Source: Aureibaculum algae (lineage in GTDB: Bacteria > Bacteroidota > Bacteroidia > Flavobacteriales > Flavobacteriaceae). From it: a stretch of DNA of 64,000 nucleotides. Under the pieces are notes generated by a model. That model did no database searches, had not been told where the DNA came from, and saw only the letters and a program-made list of their open reading frames with translations. The DNA lies in NCBI RefSeq assembly GCF_006065315.1, contig NZ_CP040749.1, forward strand, positions 496,001 through 560,000, given 5' to 3'. The position numbers were made by a program, and so were the translations under genes. Positions 8,715 through 18,142 of the stretch are shown here, one piece after another. How positions within the stretch are numbered: position 1 is the first letter of the stretch; each line of letters opens with the position of its first letter.

Positions 8715-9932
8715 ATGGATTTATTTTTAGATTATACTGATAAACAAATAGTTACTACTTCAATTAAAATTTCAGGTTCTAAAAGTGAATCGAACAGGTT
8801 GTTGATTTTACAACAATTTTTTCCTAATTTAGAATTAGAAAATGTATCTGACTCTGATGATTCTGTCCATTTAACACATGCCTTGCATGCTACAAAGGAG
8901 TTAGTAGATATTGGGCATGCTGGAACTGCCATGCGTTTTTTAACAGCATATTTTGCTGTAAAAGAGGGTAGAGAAGTGGTTTTAACGGGTTCTGAACGTA
9001 TGCAAAATAGACCTATTAAAATTTTAGTTGATGCGTTGCAAATGTTGGGTGCAGATATTGCGTATGTCGATAAAGAAGGCTATCCGCCAATAGCCATTAA
9101 AGGCAAAAAAATTTCAAAGCAAAAAGTAGCTATTAATGGAAATGTAAGTAGCCAATATATTTCTGCCTTGGTATTGATTGCTCCGAGTTTAGAAAACGGA
9201 CTAGAAATAGAATTGTTAGAAGAAATTACTTCTAGACCTTATTTAGAAATGACGTTAGATTTACTTAATCAATTGGGCGTTTCTACGATTTGGGAAGGTA
9301 ATACCATTGTAATAAAACCAAAAAAAGCCATAAAGGATAAAACAATTACAGTAGAATCTGACTGGAGTTCTGCATCTTACTTTTATAGTTTAGTTGCTTT
9401 GAGTGAAGTTGGTAAATCCCTAACGTTATCATCATACAATAAAGAAAGTCTTCAAGGCGATAGTTGTTTGTCTGCTATATACCAAAAATTGGGAGTACTA
9501 ACGGAATTTGAAAATAATTCGATAACACTAACCAAGGTAAATACACCTACTACTGAAATTTTAACGCTAAACTTACAGGAAGCTCCAGATATTGCTCAAA
9601 CCATTGCGGTAACCTGTTTTGGATTAGGAATGGGTTGTGATTTGTCAGGGTTGCACACCTTGAAAATTAAGGAAACGGACCGTTTAGTTGCTCTACAAAA
9701 TGAACTAGGTAAATTTGGTGCTGCCGTTGTAATTACAGATAAAAGCTTACGACTAACCGTTTCAGCAAATTCCTTTAATAGAGATGTTACTTTAAAAACA
9801 TATAATGATCACAGAATGGCAATGGCATTTGCTCCGTTGGCACTAAAAGTTCCTTTTACGGTTGAAGATGCAGATGTGGTTACTAAATCTTATGTTAGCT
9901 TTTGGGAAGATTTTGAAAGCTGTATCCAATAA
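8715..9932 (+). CDS. aroA: 3-phosphoshikimate 1-carboxyvinyltransferase (EPSP synthase)
   Basis: This 405-residue cytoplasmic enzyme joins phosphoenolpyruvate and shikimate 3-phosphate, the sixth step of the shikimate pathway. The substrate-binding blocks are visible: SGSKSESNRLLIL (the Lys-Ser-Asn-Arg binding set), DIGHAGTAMRFLTAYFA, the SSQYISALVLIAPSL block, the E-A-P-D-I-A-Q-T catalytic Asp region, LKIKETDRL and TYNDHRMAMAFA. The protein is slightly shorter than the proteobacterial enzyme, as is usual in Bacteroidota. It is divergent from the propeller gene, 62 bases away. Confidence 0.95.
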   Translation: MDLFLDYTDKQIVTTSIKISGSKSESNRLLILQQFFPNLELENVSDSDDSVHLTHALHATKELVDIGHAGTAMRFLTAYFAVKEGREVVLTGSERMQNRPIKILVDALQMLGADIAYVDKEGYPPIAIKGKKISKQKVAINGNVSSQYISALVLIAPSLENGLEIELLEEITSRPYLEMTLDLLNQLGVSTIWEGNTIVIKPKKAIKDKTITVESDWSSASYFYSLVALSEVGKSLTLSSYNKESLQGDSCLSAIYQKLGVLTEFENNSITLTKVNTPTTEILTLNLQEAPDIAQTIAVTCFGLGMGCDLSGLHTLKIKETDRLVALQNELGKFGAAVVITDKSLRLTVSANSFNRDVTLKTYNDHRMAMAFAPLALKVPFTVEDADVVTKSYVSFWEDFESCIQ

Positions 9933-10031
9933 GAATGGATACAAAGTTAAAGTAAAGTTAAATAAGGGCTATTTGGTTAATTACGAGCAATTTGCTTAAA
10001 TATATTTCGTTAAAATAGTATTCCTTTTATT

Positions 10032-10466
10032 ATGACCAAAAAAATTCTACTCGTTTGTCTGGTAATTAGCCTTTCTTTCAAGGCTACAGCTCAAGAGTGG
10101 CAGTCAGATTTGCAAGAAGCAAAAAAAATAGCCACTGTTGAAAATCAAAAAATAATTTTAGTATTTCAAGGATCAGATTGGTGTGCCCCATGCATAAAAT
10201 TAGATAATGAGATTTGGAGTTCAGATGAATTCAAAGCCTATGCAAAAGAGCATTACGTAATGTTACTTGCTGATTTTCCTAGAAAAAAGAAGAATAAATT
10301 AAGTAAATCTCAACAAGAAAAAAACAACAAATTAGCCGAAGAATATAACAAACAAGGTTTTTTTCCTTTTGTAGCTGTTTTAGATAAGAACGGTGAATTA
10401 TTAGGTTCAACTGGTTATAAAAAAGTGAGTGTGACCGAGTATATCGAGATGCTTAATTCAATTTAA
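10032..10466 (+). CDS. Exported thioredoxin-like protein
   Basis: This 144-residue protein has a signal peptide ending near KATAQ and a thioredoxin fold with the redox motif W-C-A-P-C (in GSDWCAPCIKL) and the cis-proline region FFPFVAVLD. It is expected to act in the periplasm on disulfides. It is the first gene of a tight four-gene operon with an ApbE flavin transferase, a DUF4266 lipoprotein and a DUF3570 outer-membrane protein. That order is conserved in many Bacteroidota and suggests a role in an envelope redox or metal process not yet defined. Confidence 0.85.
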   Translation: MTKKILLVCLVISLSFKATAQEWQSDLQEAKKIATVENQKIILVFQGSDWCAPCIKLDNEIWSSDEFKAYAKEHYVMLLADFPRKKKNKLSKSQQEKNNKLAEEYNKQGFFPFVAVLDKNGELLGSTGYKKVSVTEYIEMLNSI

Positions 10467-10474
10467 AATAATAC

Positions 10475-11455
10475 ATGCCCAAGTATATCTGTATAGGTAT
10501 TTTCTTTCTGGTGTTTTCAAAACTTGAAGCACAGACAGCCTACCGTCAAACCTTAAAATTAATGGGTAGTAGGTTTGATATTTCGGTAATTGCTAATGAT
10601 TCCCTTGAAGGGAATAGTTACATTAACACTTCCGTTGGAGAGATTAAACGCATTGAACAATTAATTTCCTCTTGGGATGCTAATTCTCAAACTTCTGAAA
10701 TAAATAGAAATGCTGGAATTAATCCTGTTAAAGTTGATAAAGAATTATTTGATTTAATTGAAAGGGCTTTGGCAATTTCTAAACTAACTGATGGAGCTTT
10801 TGATATTAGTTATGCGTCTATGGATCATATATGGAAATTTGATGGTCTCATGACTGAAATGCCTTCGGAAGAGAGTATCAAAGCTTCAGTTGCGAAAGTT
10901 GGGTATCAGAATATTATACTCGATAAAAATAGGCAAACGGTATATTTAAAATTAAAAGGAATGAAAATTGGTTTTGGTGCTATCGGTAAAGGTTATGCTG
11001 CTGATAAAGCCAAGCAATTACTTATAGGCAAAGGTGTTATAGGTGGTATTATCAATGCATCCGGAGATATGAACACGTGGGGTAGACAACCTAATGGTGA
11101 TTATTGGAAGGTTGCAATAACAAACCCGTTAAATAAAAAAAATGCGTTTGGTTTATTACCTATAAAAAACGGAGCCGTGGTTACTTCAGGTAATTATGAA
11201 AAGTTTGTGACTATAAATGGTAAACGGTATTCGCATATTATTGATCCGCGTACTGGTTATCCATCAAGTGGCATAATTAGCGTTACTGTTTTTGCACCCA
11301 AAGCTGAACTAGCTGATGCGTTGGCAACTTCTGTTTTTGTAATGGGTATTGAAGTTGGGTTAAACAGAATCAATCAATTGCCAAAAATAGAGTGTATCAT
11401 CATAGATGATAAAGGAAGTATTCATAAATCAAACCATATAAACATCAATAAATAA
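10475..11455 (+). CDS. apbE: FAD:protein FMN transferase (ApbE family)
   Basis: This 326-residue exported protein has a signal sequence ending near KLEAQ. ApbE transfers FMN from FAD to a threonine of target proteins such as Rnf/Nqr subunits, using Mg. Family blocks seen are MGSRFDISVIA, FDISYASMDHIWKFDG, IGFGAIGKGYAADKA, INASGDMNTWG, the SGNYEKF block and HIIDPRTGYPS, followed by the metal-binding ADALATSVFVMG. It starts 8 bases after the thioredoxin-like gene and overlaps the next gene as TAATG. No obvious flavinylation target lies in the operon, so the partner is probably encoded elsewhere. Confidence 0.92.
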   Translation: MPKYICIGIFFLVFSKLEAQTAYRQTLKLMGSRFDISVIANDSLEGNSYINTSVGEIKRIEQLISSWDANSQTSEINRNAGINPVKVDKELFDLIERALAISKLTDGAFDISYASMDHIWKFDGLMTEMPSEESIKASVAKVGYQNIILDKNRQTVYLKLKGMKIGFGAIGKGYAADKAKQLLIGKGVIGGIINASGDMNTWGRQPNGDYWKVAITNPLNKKNAFGLLPIKNGAVVTSGNYEKFVTINGKRYSHIIDPRTGYPSSGIISVTVFAPKAELADALATSVFVMGIEVGLNRINQLPKIECIIIDDKGSIHKSNHININK

Positions 11456-11667
11456 TGTTAAAAAAAATAGCCCTTTTAGTCTTAGTAATGATGGTTTTTA
11501 GTTCATGTGTTGCTGTAAAGGAATATGAAAAAATCAATTTGAATGATCCTGACATGGTATTGTCAGCTAATAAAATTGACCGTTTTGAAACCAATTTTCA
11601 ATTGTATAGAGAGTCGGCTTCTGGTGCTAACGGAGGAAAAACAGGTGGAGGTTGTGGCTGTAATTAA
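11455..11667 (+). CDS. DUF4266 small lipoprotein
   Basis: This 70-residue lipoprotein has the lipobox MMVFSSCVAV, with the acylated Cys near residue 19. The mature chain contains the family block YEKINLNDPDMVLSAN and ends in a glycine-rich segment with cysteines, GGGCGCN. The terminal C-G-C could bind a metal, but that is inference. It overlaps apbE by one base (TAATG) and is followed 9 bases later by the DUF3570 gene, so it belongs firmly to this operon. Confidence 0.85.
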   Translation: MLKKIALLVLVMMVFSSCVAVKEYEKINLNDPDMVLSANKIDRFETNFQLYRESASGANGGKTGGGCGCN

Positions 11668-11676
11668 ATTGAGTTT

Positions 11677-13140
11677 ATGAAAAAAATAGTTTTAGTAGTT
11701 GTCAGTTGCTTTGCATCCGTTTTAGTTTTTGCTCAAGAAAAAAGCCCAGAAACATCTTATAAAAAGAGGGTGTTAGAAAATGTTGAAGTAGATATCTTAT
11801 CTAGTTATTATAGTCAAGATGGTGATAATGCTGCGGTTACTGGTGGTATTGGTACGGAGAAGTTGACTGATTTTACACCAACGATAACAATTTCAATACC
11901 CTTAAATGATGACGATGTGTTGACTATCGATGCTGGAATCTCAGCGTATACGTCGGCTTCATCGAGTAATTTAGATCCTTTTGATAGTTCTGGAGCCTCA
12001 CAAGGAGGAGATGACGACGACGACGATGATGATGACGATGATGAAAATTTTCCTACAGAGGCGAATGGTAGCCCGTGGGTTGCTTCGTCAGGAGCTTCTC
12101 AAAAAGATACATGGATTAATCTTAATGCAAGTTATAGTCACAGCTCTGATGATAGAAATAAAATTTGGGGAGCTACTATTAGCTTGGCCAAAGAATATGA
12201 TTACTCCTCTATTGGTTTTGGCGGGAGTTATGCACGACTTTTTAATGAGAAAAATACGGAAATCAGTATCAAAGCTAATGCGTTTTTCGATACATGGAAA
12301 CCTGTATATCCAACTGAAATAGATTCTTATAATGAGGCAAATCAAAATTTAAATAGTGGATTTTTCTCAAATATTGATATTTTAGATCAATTCGGTGCTG
12401 TTATTGATAAAAATAGTTCAAACAGTTGGAGTGCTTTTAACACTACCTTAGTCGATGATGATAAACGAAATACCTACTCTTTGTCATTAAGTTTTTCTCA
12501 AATTTTAAGTAAAAATGCTCAACTATCGGTGTTTGTAGATGTGGTTAAGCAAGAAGGATGGCTTTCAAATCCAATGCAGCGTGTTTATTTTGGTGATAGA
12601 GCAAATTATTATATTGGAAATGCCAATAGTATAGATCATTATACTTCTAAATCAAATAAAGATGTTTTTCAGTTGGCAGATGATATTGAAAGATTACCTA
12701 ACTCACGTTTTAAAACCCCAATAGGAATGCGTTTTAATTATTACTTAAACGAATTTTTAACAGTAAGAACCTATTATCGGTATTATTCTGATGATTGGGG
12801 TGTTTCATCTCACACGGCTAGTGTTGAGTTACCTATAAAAATTGGAGATAAGTTTACGTTGTACCCTGCATATAGATATTATAATCAAACAGCAGCGGAT
12901 TATTTTGCTCCGTATGAAGAGCATTTTTCTACACAAGATTTTTATACTTCTGACTATGATTTGTCTGAGTTTAATGCAAATCAGTATAGTTTCGGAATTA
13001 AATACACAGATGTTTTTACGAAACTAAAAATTCAAAAGTTTGGGTTAAAAACTATTGATGTGAGATATAGTTATTATGAAAGAAATACGGGTTTACATTC
13101 TGGTATAATTTCGGCAGGTTTTAAATTTGTGATGGATTAA
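11677..13140 (+). CDS. DUF3570 outer-membrane beta-barrel protein
   Basis: This 487-residue exported protein has a signal peptide ending near VFAQ and many alternating aromatic strands (LNASYSHSSDD, NYYLNEFLTVRTYYRYYSDD, YSFGIKY) ending in FKFVMD, as expected for an outer-membrane barrel. Near residue 111 it carries a run of eleven aspartates encoded by GAC/GAT repeats (about 12,009-12,043), probably an exposed acidic loop. Last gene of the thioredoxin/ApbE/DUF4266/DUF3570 operon. The function of DUF3570 is unknown. A role tied to the flavin-transferase and redox proteins is inferred from gene order only. Confidence 0.85.
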   Translation: MKKIVLVVVSCFASVLVFAQEKSPETSYKKRVLENVEVDILSSYYSQDGDNAAVTGGIGTEKLTDFTPTITISIPLNDDDVLTIDAGISAYTSASSSNLDPFDSSGASQGGDDDDDDDDDDDENFPTEANGSPWVASSGASQKDTWINLNASYSHSSDDRNKIWGATISLAKEYDYSSIGFGGSYARLFNEKNTEISIKANAFFDTWKPVYPTEIDSYNEANQNLNSGFFSNIDILDQFGAVIDKNSSNSWSAFNTTLVDDDKRNTYSLSLSFSQILSKNAQLSVFVDVVKQEGWLSNPMQRVYFGDRANYYIGNANSIDHYTSKSNKDVFQLADDIERLPNSRFKTPIGMRFNYYLNEFLTVRTYYRYYSDDWGVSSHTASVELPIKIGDKFTLYPAYRYYNQTAADYFAPYEEHFSTQDFYTSDYDLSEFNANQYSFGIKYTDVFTKLKIQKFGLKTIDVRYSYYERNTGLHSGIISAGFKFVMD

Positions 13141-13407
13141 AAAAGGTTTGGTCTGTACGTGCTTTATTAGTGTTTTTTGAATTTTTAATAAAAATAAAAT
13201 TCATATTAATAAGTGTTTTTATTGATTATAATGTTGAAAAATACCTCATAATTTTGAGAATAATGATAGTTTAAGCGTTTTTTGATTACATATTATTTGT
13301 TTTGTTTTTTATGCAAAAAATATAGAATCAAATGTTAAAGTTTGTAACACATTATAATTTTCATCGTCTATAATACAAAGAAGAGTTAATTAATCAAAAT
13401 TCAAATT

Positions 13408-13911
13408 ATGCTATCGTACATGCCAACTATTACTGAAGACGCAATATATAATCGATTTAGTTCTATTAATTTTTTAGTAGGTAGTTATAACATTGAGGTT
13501 TTTAGTTATGTACATGCAAAAGGTTGGGTGAAATCTGGAGTAGGAAGTTCTGAATTCGTAATGGAGGATACGTTTATTACCGAAAAAGTAAAGTTAAATA
13601 AAGAAAATTGTATTGTTAATTTAACGAATACCATTGCTAGAGATGAAAGTAATAAGGCTTTTCGCTTATTGTCGTTGGACATTCCAATGGGTAGCATAGA
13701 TTTTTATAAAGGTGAAGTTAAAAATGAAACCTTGATTTTTAATAACTTAGAATCAGATACTAAGATTAAAAATAAATATGGAGAGGATGTTTCTTTCAAA
13801 TTAATTTACAAAACTCTTTCAGAAAATAAAAATGAATTGGTTGTAGGTTATACCAAAGATAATGGGAAAACCTGGAATCCTTTTGTAAAGAATATTTATA
13901 CAAGAAAGTAG
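13408..13911 (+). CDS. Hypothetical soluble protein, possible lipocalin/DUF1579-like
   Basis: This 167-residue protein has no signal peptide. It starts MLSYMPTITEDAIYNRFSSI and carries the phrase INFLVGSYNIEVFSYV, followed by regular beta strands and GKTWNPFVKNIYTRK at the end. The pattern 'x-x-L-x-G-x-W/Y' followed by strands resembles proteins of the DUF1579/calycin type, but this is a weak resemblance. It is a single gene, preceded by 267 bases of very AT-rich DNA in which I see no other feature, and followed by a hairpin terminator. Confidence 0.55.
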   Translation: MLSYMPTITEDAIYNRFSSINFLVGSYNIEVFSYVHAKGWVKSGVGSSEFVMEDTFITEKVKLNKENCIVNLTNTIARDESNKAFRLLSLDIPMGSIDFYKGEVKNETLIFNNLESDTKIKNKYGEDVSFKLIYKTLSENKNELVVGYTKDNGKTWNPFVKNIYTRK

Positions 13912-13950
13912 AGTTATATTGTTCTAATTATATAACTCTACTAAATTTTT
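13907..13950 (+). terminator. Hairpin terminator after the 13,408-13,911 gene
   Basis: The inverted repeat AGTAGAGTTATAT (13,907-13,919) pairs with ATATAACTCTACT (13,930-13,942), leaving a 10-base loop and then an A/T-rich tract with a T run. The stem includes the stop codon of the upstream gene. Confidence 0.75.
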
Positions 13951-13999
13951 TGTTATTTATATTTAATTAATAAGCAATAAATAGTTTGTCAGAATCATT

Positions 14000-15928
14000 T
14001 TAAAAATGGTATCGAACAAATGCTTCCATTGCTGCATAATGTGACAATCCAAGTACATCATATAAATTTGCAGTCTCTTTATTTCTATCTTCTGCACGTT
14101 GCCAAAATTCTCTACTATCTGCTCCTTGGAAAACCACACCATCTTTTTGAGATTGATGTTTAAAAATACCTTTACGTTTTTCTAGTACTTGGTCTGGTCC
14201 CATAGGTACTGCCATTTCTATTTCGTCAATACCCCATTCTTGCCATGCTCCTCTATACAACCAAACCCAGCAATCTTCCATGAATTTTTTAGGTTTTAGT
14301 TCTTTTAAGGCTGCGAAAACAGAATCTAAACATACTTTATGAGTACCATGTGGATCAGCTAAATCACCAGCCGCATATATTTGATGAGGTTTAATTTTTT
14401 CAATTAAATCAGAAGTAATTTTGATATCAGCTTTGCCTAATGGATTTTTTTCTACAGTACCTGTTTCGTAAAAAGGCAATTCCATAAAATGAATTTGATC
14501 ATCTGGGATGCCGATGAAATGACAAGTCGCCCTTGCCTCACCTTTTCTAATGATCCCTTTTATATGTCTTACTTCTGGCGTGTCTATTTCGCTGGATTTC
14601 TTGTTTTTTAAAAATTCAGCTGCTTTTTTATAAATATTTTCTGCCTCTTCATTTTCAATATTAAACTGGTCGTTATAATCACATACAAAGCGAGCAAAAC
14701 GCAATGCCTCATCATCTGCAACAGCAATATTACCTGAGGTTTGGTAACCTACATGAACTTCGTGTCCTTGCTCATGTAATCTTTTGAATGTACCACCCAT
14801 ACTAATAATATCATCATCAGGGTGTGGGCTAAAAATTAATACACGTTTTTTAGCAGGTTCAGCACGTTCAGGTCTTTTGCTATCATCTGCATTGGGTTTA
14901 CCACCTGGCCATCCCGTAATGGTGTTTTGCAATTTGTTAAATATTTTAATGTTGATATCATATGCAGGACCAGAATCTGCTAATAAATCACTCATACCAT
15001 TCTCTATATAATCGGCATCAGTTAACATTAAAATTGGTTTCTTTAAGTAAAGAGCAAGACTCAATACTGCTTTTCTGATCAGTCTATCTGTCCAAACAAT
15101 TTTTTCAACGAGCCAAGGCGTATTAATTCTTGTTAATTTAGAAGCCGCTTCTTTGTCTAAAACAAAAGTTGCATTATCATGTTCTTGCAAAAATGATGCA
15201 GGTACACTGCTGGTCACTTCACTTTCCGTAGAAGCCTTTATTATATTAGATTTTCTCTCACCCCAAGCTAAAAGAATAACTCTTTTGGCCTCCATTATTT
15301 TTTTAACCCCTAGTGTAATTGCTGTTCTAGGTGTGTTTTCTAATCCAGAAAAATCGCCACTTGCAGCAACTCTAGTAATATGGTCTAAGGCAACCAAACG
15401 TGTTTTAGAATTCTGAAGCGATCCAGATTCATTAAAACCGATATGCCCATTACCACCAATACCTAAAATTTGTAAATCAAGACCACCTAAGGCTTCAATT
15501 TTATTTTCATATTGATCACAATAATTTGCTATTTCAGCTTTAGACAAGGTACCATCTGGAACATGATAATTTTCTGGTAAAATATCTACGTGATTAAATA
15601 GGTGCTCTTTCATGAAACGAACATAGCTATTTACAGAATCAGGTTCCATTGGGTAGTATTCATCTAAATTAAATGAAACTACATTTTTAAAGCTTAAACC
15701 TTCCTCTTTATGTAAACGTACTAATTCCGCATATAAACTTTTTGGTGAAGAACCTGTTGCTAGTCCTAATATACAAGGTTGTTTTTGAGCTTGTTTAACA
15801 CGAATAAGATCTGCTATTTCTTGAGCAACTGCCTTAGAGGCAGTAGTAGAATTCTCGTAAACAACGGTGCCTATGTTTTCAAACCTTTTTTCGAATCCTG
15901 TTGCTTTGTCGATACTACTTTTTAACAT
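14000..15928 (-). CDS. nagB: Glucosamine-6-phosphate deaminase fused to a PIG-L/LmbE domain
   Basis: This 642-residue two-domain protein has a NagB domain at residues 1-270, with LATGSSPKSLY at 56-66, FNLDEYYP at 86-93 and GIGGNGHIGFNESG at 156-169, including the ring-opening histidine 162. This half converts GlcN-6-P to fructose-6-P and ammonia. From residue 361 a PIG-L de-N-acetylase-like domain follows (SPHPDDDIISMGG), with the zinc-binding H-P-D-D at 369-372. The fusion is a known Bacteroidota form. The job of the second half is uncertain and could be removal of an acyl group from amino sugars. It is the last gene of the regulator-kinase-deaminase operon. Confidence 0.93.
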   Translation of the reverse strand: MLKSSIDKATGFEKRFENIGTVVYENSTTASKAVAQEIADLIRVKQAQKQPCILGLATGSSPKSLYAELVRLHKEEGLSFKNVVSFNLDEYYPMEPDSVNSYVRFMKEHLFNHVDILPENYHVPDGTLSKAEIANYCDQYENKIEALGGLDLQILGIGGNGHIGFNESGSLQNSKTRLVALDHITRVAASGDFSGLENTPRTAITLGVKKIMEAKRVILLAWGERKSNIIKASTESEVTSSVPASFLQEHDNATFVLDKEAASKLTRINTPWLVEKIVWTDRLIRKAVLSLALYLKKPILMLTDADYIENGMSDLLADSGPAYDINIKIFNKLQNTITGWPGGKPNADDSKRPERAEPAKKRVLIFSPHPDDDIISMGGTFKRLHEQGHEVHVGYQTSGNIAVADDEALRFARFVCDYNDQFNIENEEAENIYKKAAEFLKNKKSSEIDTPEVRHIKGIIRKGEARATCHFIGIPDDQIHFMELPFYETGTVEKNPLGKADIKITSDLIEKIKPHQIYAAGDLADPHGTHKVCLDSVFAALKELKPKKFMEDCWVWLYRGAWQEWGIDEIEMAVPMGPDQVLEKRKGIFKHQSQKDGVVFQGADSREFWQRAEDRNKETANLYDVLGLSHYAAMEAFVRYHF

Positions 15929-15964
15929 AATAATGTGGGTTGTTTTTAGAGATTAATTTTAGTT

Positions 15965-17035
15965 TTATAAATTTTCTGTTTTTTCGGTAAAACTTTGAAT
16001 GAGTTTAAATTGATTTTTAGCACGATCCAAATTATGCTCGGGATATTTCGTTTTATAATAGATATCATTATTTAGATAATCTGTTAAAAAACGTAAGCCC
16101 ATTATAAACATCATAGTTTTGGCACTTAAAGGCAAATATCGTAATTCTATTGCAGATAAAGAAGCTTTCATTTGTTTTAAAAAGCCTTTTTTATAAGCAT
16201 TATAATAGTCTAGATTAAACATAACTAGATCTAAATTAGTTTCATCTTCAGCAGCCGTATTACAAATGGTTCTAATAGCATCTCCAAAGTCATAATGTAC
16301 AATACCTGGCATTACTGTATCTGTATCAATAAGGCATAAACCTTTATTTTTTTTATTAAACAAAGCATTTGATATTTTTGTATCGTTATGAGTTACTCTA
16401 AGTTTAATTTCTCCAGACTCTTTCAGCTTCTGAATAACATGCATTTCTTCTTTTAAATCTTCAACAAGTTTGATATATTTTTTGGCCTTTTCTAATCTTT
16501 CTGATGAAGCTATTTTTAAAGCGTCGTTAAATTGTTCATAGCGAAAGGACATGTCGTGAAATTTTGGAATGACTTCCACTAATTTTGAAGGATCAAAGTC
16601 GCTAGTGAGTGTCAGAAATTTTCCTAGTAAACGCCCACCTTCATAAGCTATTTCTTTATTAGTAACTATTTCATGAGTTACACTGTTATCGATAAAATAC
16701 ATCAAGTTCCAGAAATTACCTCCATCATCTTTAAGGTAAGAGCTGCCAGTTTTAGTTTTTGCAAAAGTAAGCACACGACGTTTACGTTTTTTTGAAGACA
16801 GGTCTTTTAGTTTTTCTTGAATATGATTGCTTACGGCAACTTTATTTTCAATAAGGCCTGGAACATCTTTAAAAACACCATGATTAATACGTTGTAAAAC
16901 AAAATATGGTTTATCTTTAGTTATCACTAAATATGTATCATTGATGTGACCGGATGCTAATTCTTTAAAAGATTGAAATTCGCCATTATGTTCAAATTGT
17001 TCGAATGTGCTTTTTATTTTTTTGACTAACATCAT
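15965..17035 (-). CDS. APH-fold sugar kinase, candidate N-acetylhexosamine kinase
   Basis: This 356-residue kinase has the aminoglycoside-phosphotransferase fold. The nucleotide-facing strand is YFVLQRINHGVFKD, resembling N-acetylhexosamine 1-kinases, and the catalytic loop is THNDTKISNALF (H-x-D-x4-N) followed by the metal-binding LIDTDTVMPG. The gene is 36 bases upstream of nagB-PIG-L and 42 bases downstream of a LacI regulator, all on one strand. No other amino-sugar kinase is visible in this window, so it probably phosphorylates GlcNAc or a related sugar. Whether at C1 or C6 cannot be read from the sequence. Confidence 0.8.
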   Translation of the reverse strand: MMLVKKIKSTFEQFEHNGEFQSFKELASGHINDTYLVITKDKPYFVLQRINHGVFKDVPGLIENKVAVSNHIQEKLKDLSSKKRKRRVLTFAKTKTGSSYLKDDGGNFWNLMYFIDNSVTHEIVTNKEIAYEGGRLLGKFLTLTSDFDPSKLVEVIPKFHDMSFRYEQFNDALKIASSERLEKAKKYIKLVEDLKEEMHVIQKLKESGEIKLRVTHNDTKISNALFNKKNKGLCLIDTDTVMPGIVHYDFGDAIRTICNTAAEDETNLDLVMFNLDYYNAYKKGFLKQMKASLSAIELRYLPLSAKTMMFIMGLRFLTDYLNNDIYYKTKYPEHNLDRAKNQFKLIQSFTEKTENL

Positions 17036-17077
17036 ATTAAAGTTTTATAGATAAAGGTTCGTACTGTAAAAATGCGA

Positions 17078-18097
17078 TTATTTTTGAGAAGATTGACGTT
17101 CTATTAAATTAGAGTCCATTATTAAAGTTTCCTCTTGTAACAGACCCGTTTCATTTTTTATATTTCTTATTAATAAATCTGTTGCTGCTTTTCCCATTTC
17201 AAATCCGGGTTGGTTAATCGTTGTTAAGGTGGGATTGATAACCGTTGAAATAGGTTCATTACTAAAACCTACAATAGCTACGTCATCTGGTATTTTAATT
17301 TCATTCTCAATTAAACATTTTATGGCTCCAATAGCAGCAACATCATTTGCAGAAAATATGGCATCAAAAACAACACCTTTATCTAACAATTTTTTAATAT
17401 TATCAATACCATCTTGCTCCATTAATCTAGAGCTAATTAAATATTCATCTCGAAACGGAATTCCATTTTTCTTAAGTGCTTCTTTGTAGCCTCTAAAGCG
17501 GTTCTTGTAAATTTCGAGTTCTTGAGGTCCCGAAAAATGTACAATATTTTTACATCCTTTTTTAATTAAATGCTGAGTGGCATCATACCCGCCTTTAAAA
17601 TCATCAATAAGCACGTTGTTAGTGCCGGGAATATTACAATGTCTATCAAAAAAAACCAAAGGAATTCCTCTATTTTTTAAACCTTCTAAATGCTCATAGT
17701 CCATTGTTTCCATTGAAATTGAAATCAATACGCCGTCTACTCTATTGGCAGCTAAAGTTTCTAAGATGTTTTTTTCTCTTTCTAATTGTTCTAATGATTG
17801 ACAAATGATAACACTGAATCCAGCCTGGTATGCCGTTTCCTCAATGCCTTGAATTACAGAAGAAAAAAAATGACGTGATATTCTAGGTACAACAACACCA
17901 ATGGTGTTGGTTACATTTTTACGTAAATTTGAAGCTAATAGATTACGCTGATAGCCCATTTCTTGGGCTGTTTTTAGAATTTTATCCTTTGTTTTTTTGG
18001 TTACCCTAGGGCTGTCATTTAAGGCTCTTGAAACAGTAGAACTATTAATGTCCAACGCTTTTGCAATATCATGTATTGTGACTTTATTTATATTCAT
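17078..18097 (-). CDS. LacI family transcriptional regulator of the kinase/nagB and kdu operons
   Basis: This 339-residue repressor has the LacI helix-turn-helix at residues 7-26 (TIHDIAKALDINSSTVSRAL), the hinge helix with LLASNLRKN, and a periplasmic-binding-protein-type effector domain. It is the first gene of the leftward operon with the kinase and nagB-PIG-L. Its start is about 46 bases from a perfect 32-bp palindrome at 18,143-18,174, which is the obvious candidate operator. The effector may be an amino-sugar or uronate intermediate, given the two operons flanking the site, but this is inference. Confidence 0.92.
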   Translation of the reverse strand: MNINKVTIHDIAKALDINSSTVSRALNDSPRVTKKTKDKILKTAQEMGYQRNLLASNLRKNVTNTIGVVVPRISRHFFSSVIQGIEETAYQAGFSVIICQSLEQLEREKNILETLAANRVDGVLISISMETMDYEHLEGLKNRGIPLVFFDRHCNIPGTNNVLIDDFKGGYDATQHLIKKGCKNIVHFSGPQELEIYKNRFRGYKEALKKNGIPFRDEYLISSRLMEQDGIDNIKKLLDKGVVFDAIFSANDVAAIGAIKCLIENEIKIPDDVAIVGFSNEPISTVINPTLTTINQPGFEMGKAATDLLIRNIKNETGLLQEETLIMDSNLIERQSSQK

Positions 18098-18129
18098 CCA
18101 GAATTAATCTTTCTCGGTTAAAGATATAA

Positions 18130-18137
18130 CAAATGTA
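18130..18137 (-). promoter_or_regulatory. -7 element for the leftward LacI/kinase/nagB operon
   Basis: On the minus strand this reads TACATTTG, matching the Bacteroidota -7 consensus TAnnTTTG. The nearest upstream TTG lies inside the 32-bp palindrome at a spacing of about 16 bases, shorter than ideal. The -7 match is good and the -33 assignment is uncertain. Confidence 0.5.
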
Positions 18138-18142
18138 ACAAT

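Noticed and set aside
12009..12043. GAC/GAT repeat in the DUF3570 gene as a contingency tract
   Set aside because: The units are codon-sized, so slippage would change the number of aspartates without shifting the frame. It is probably just an acidic loop.
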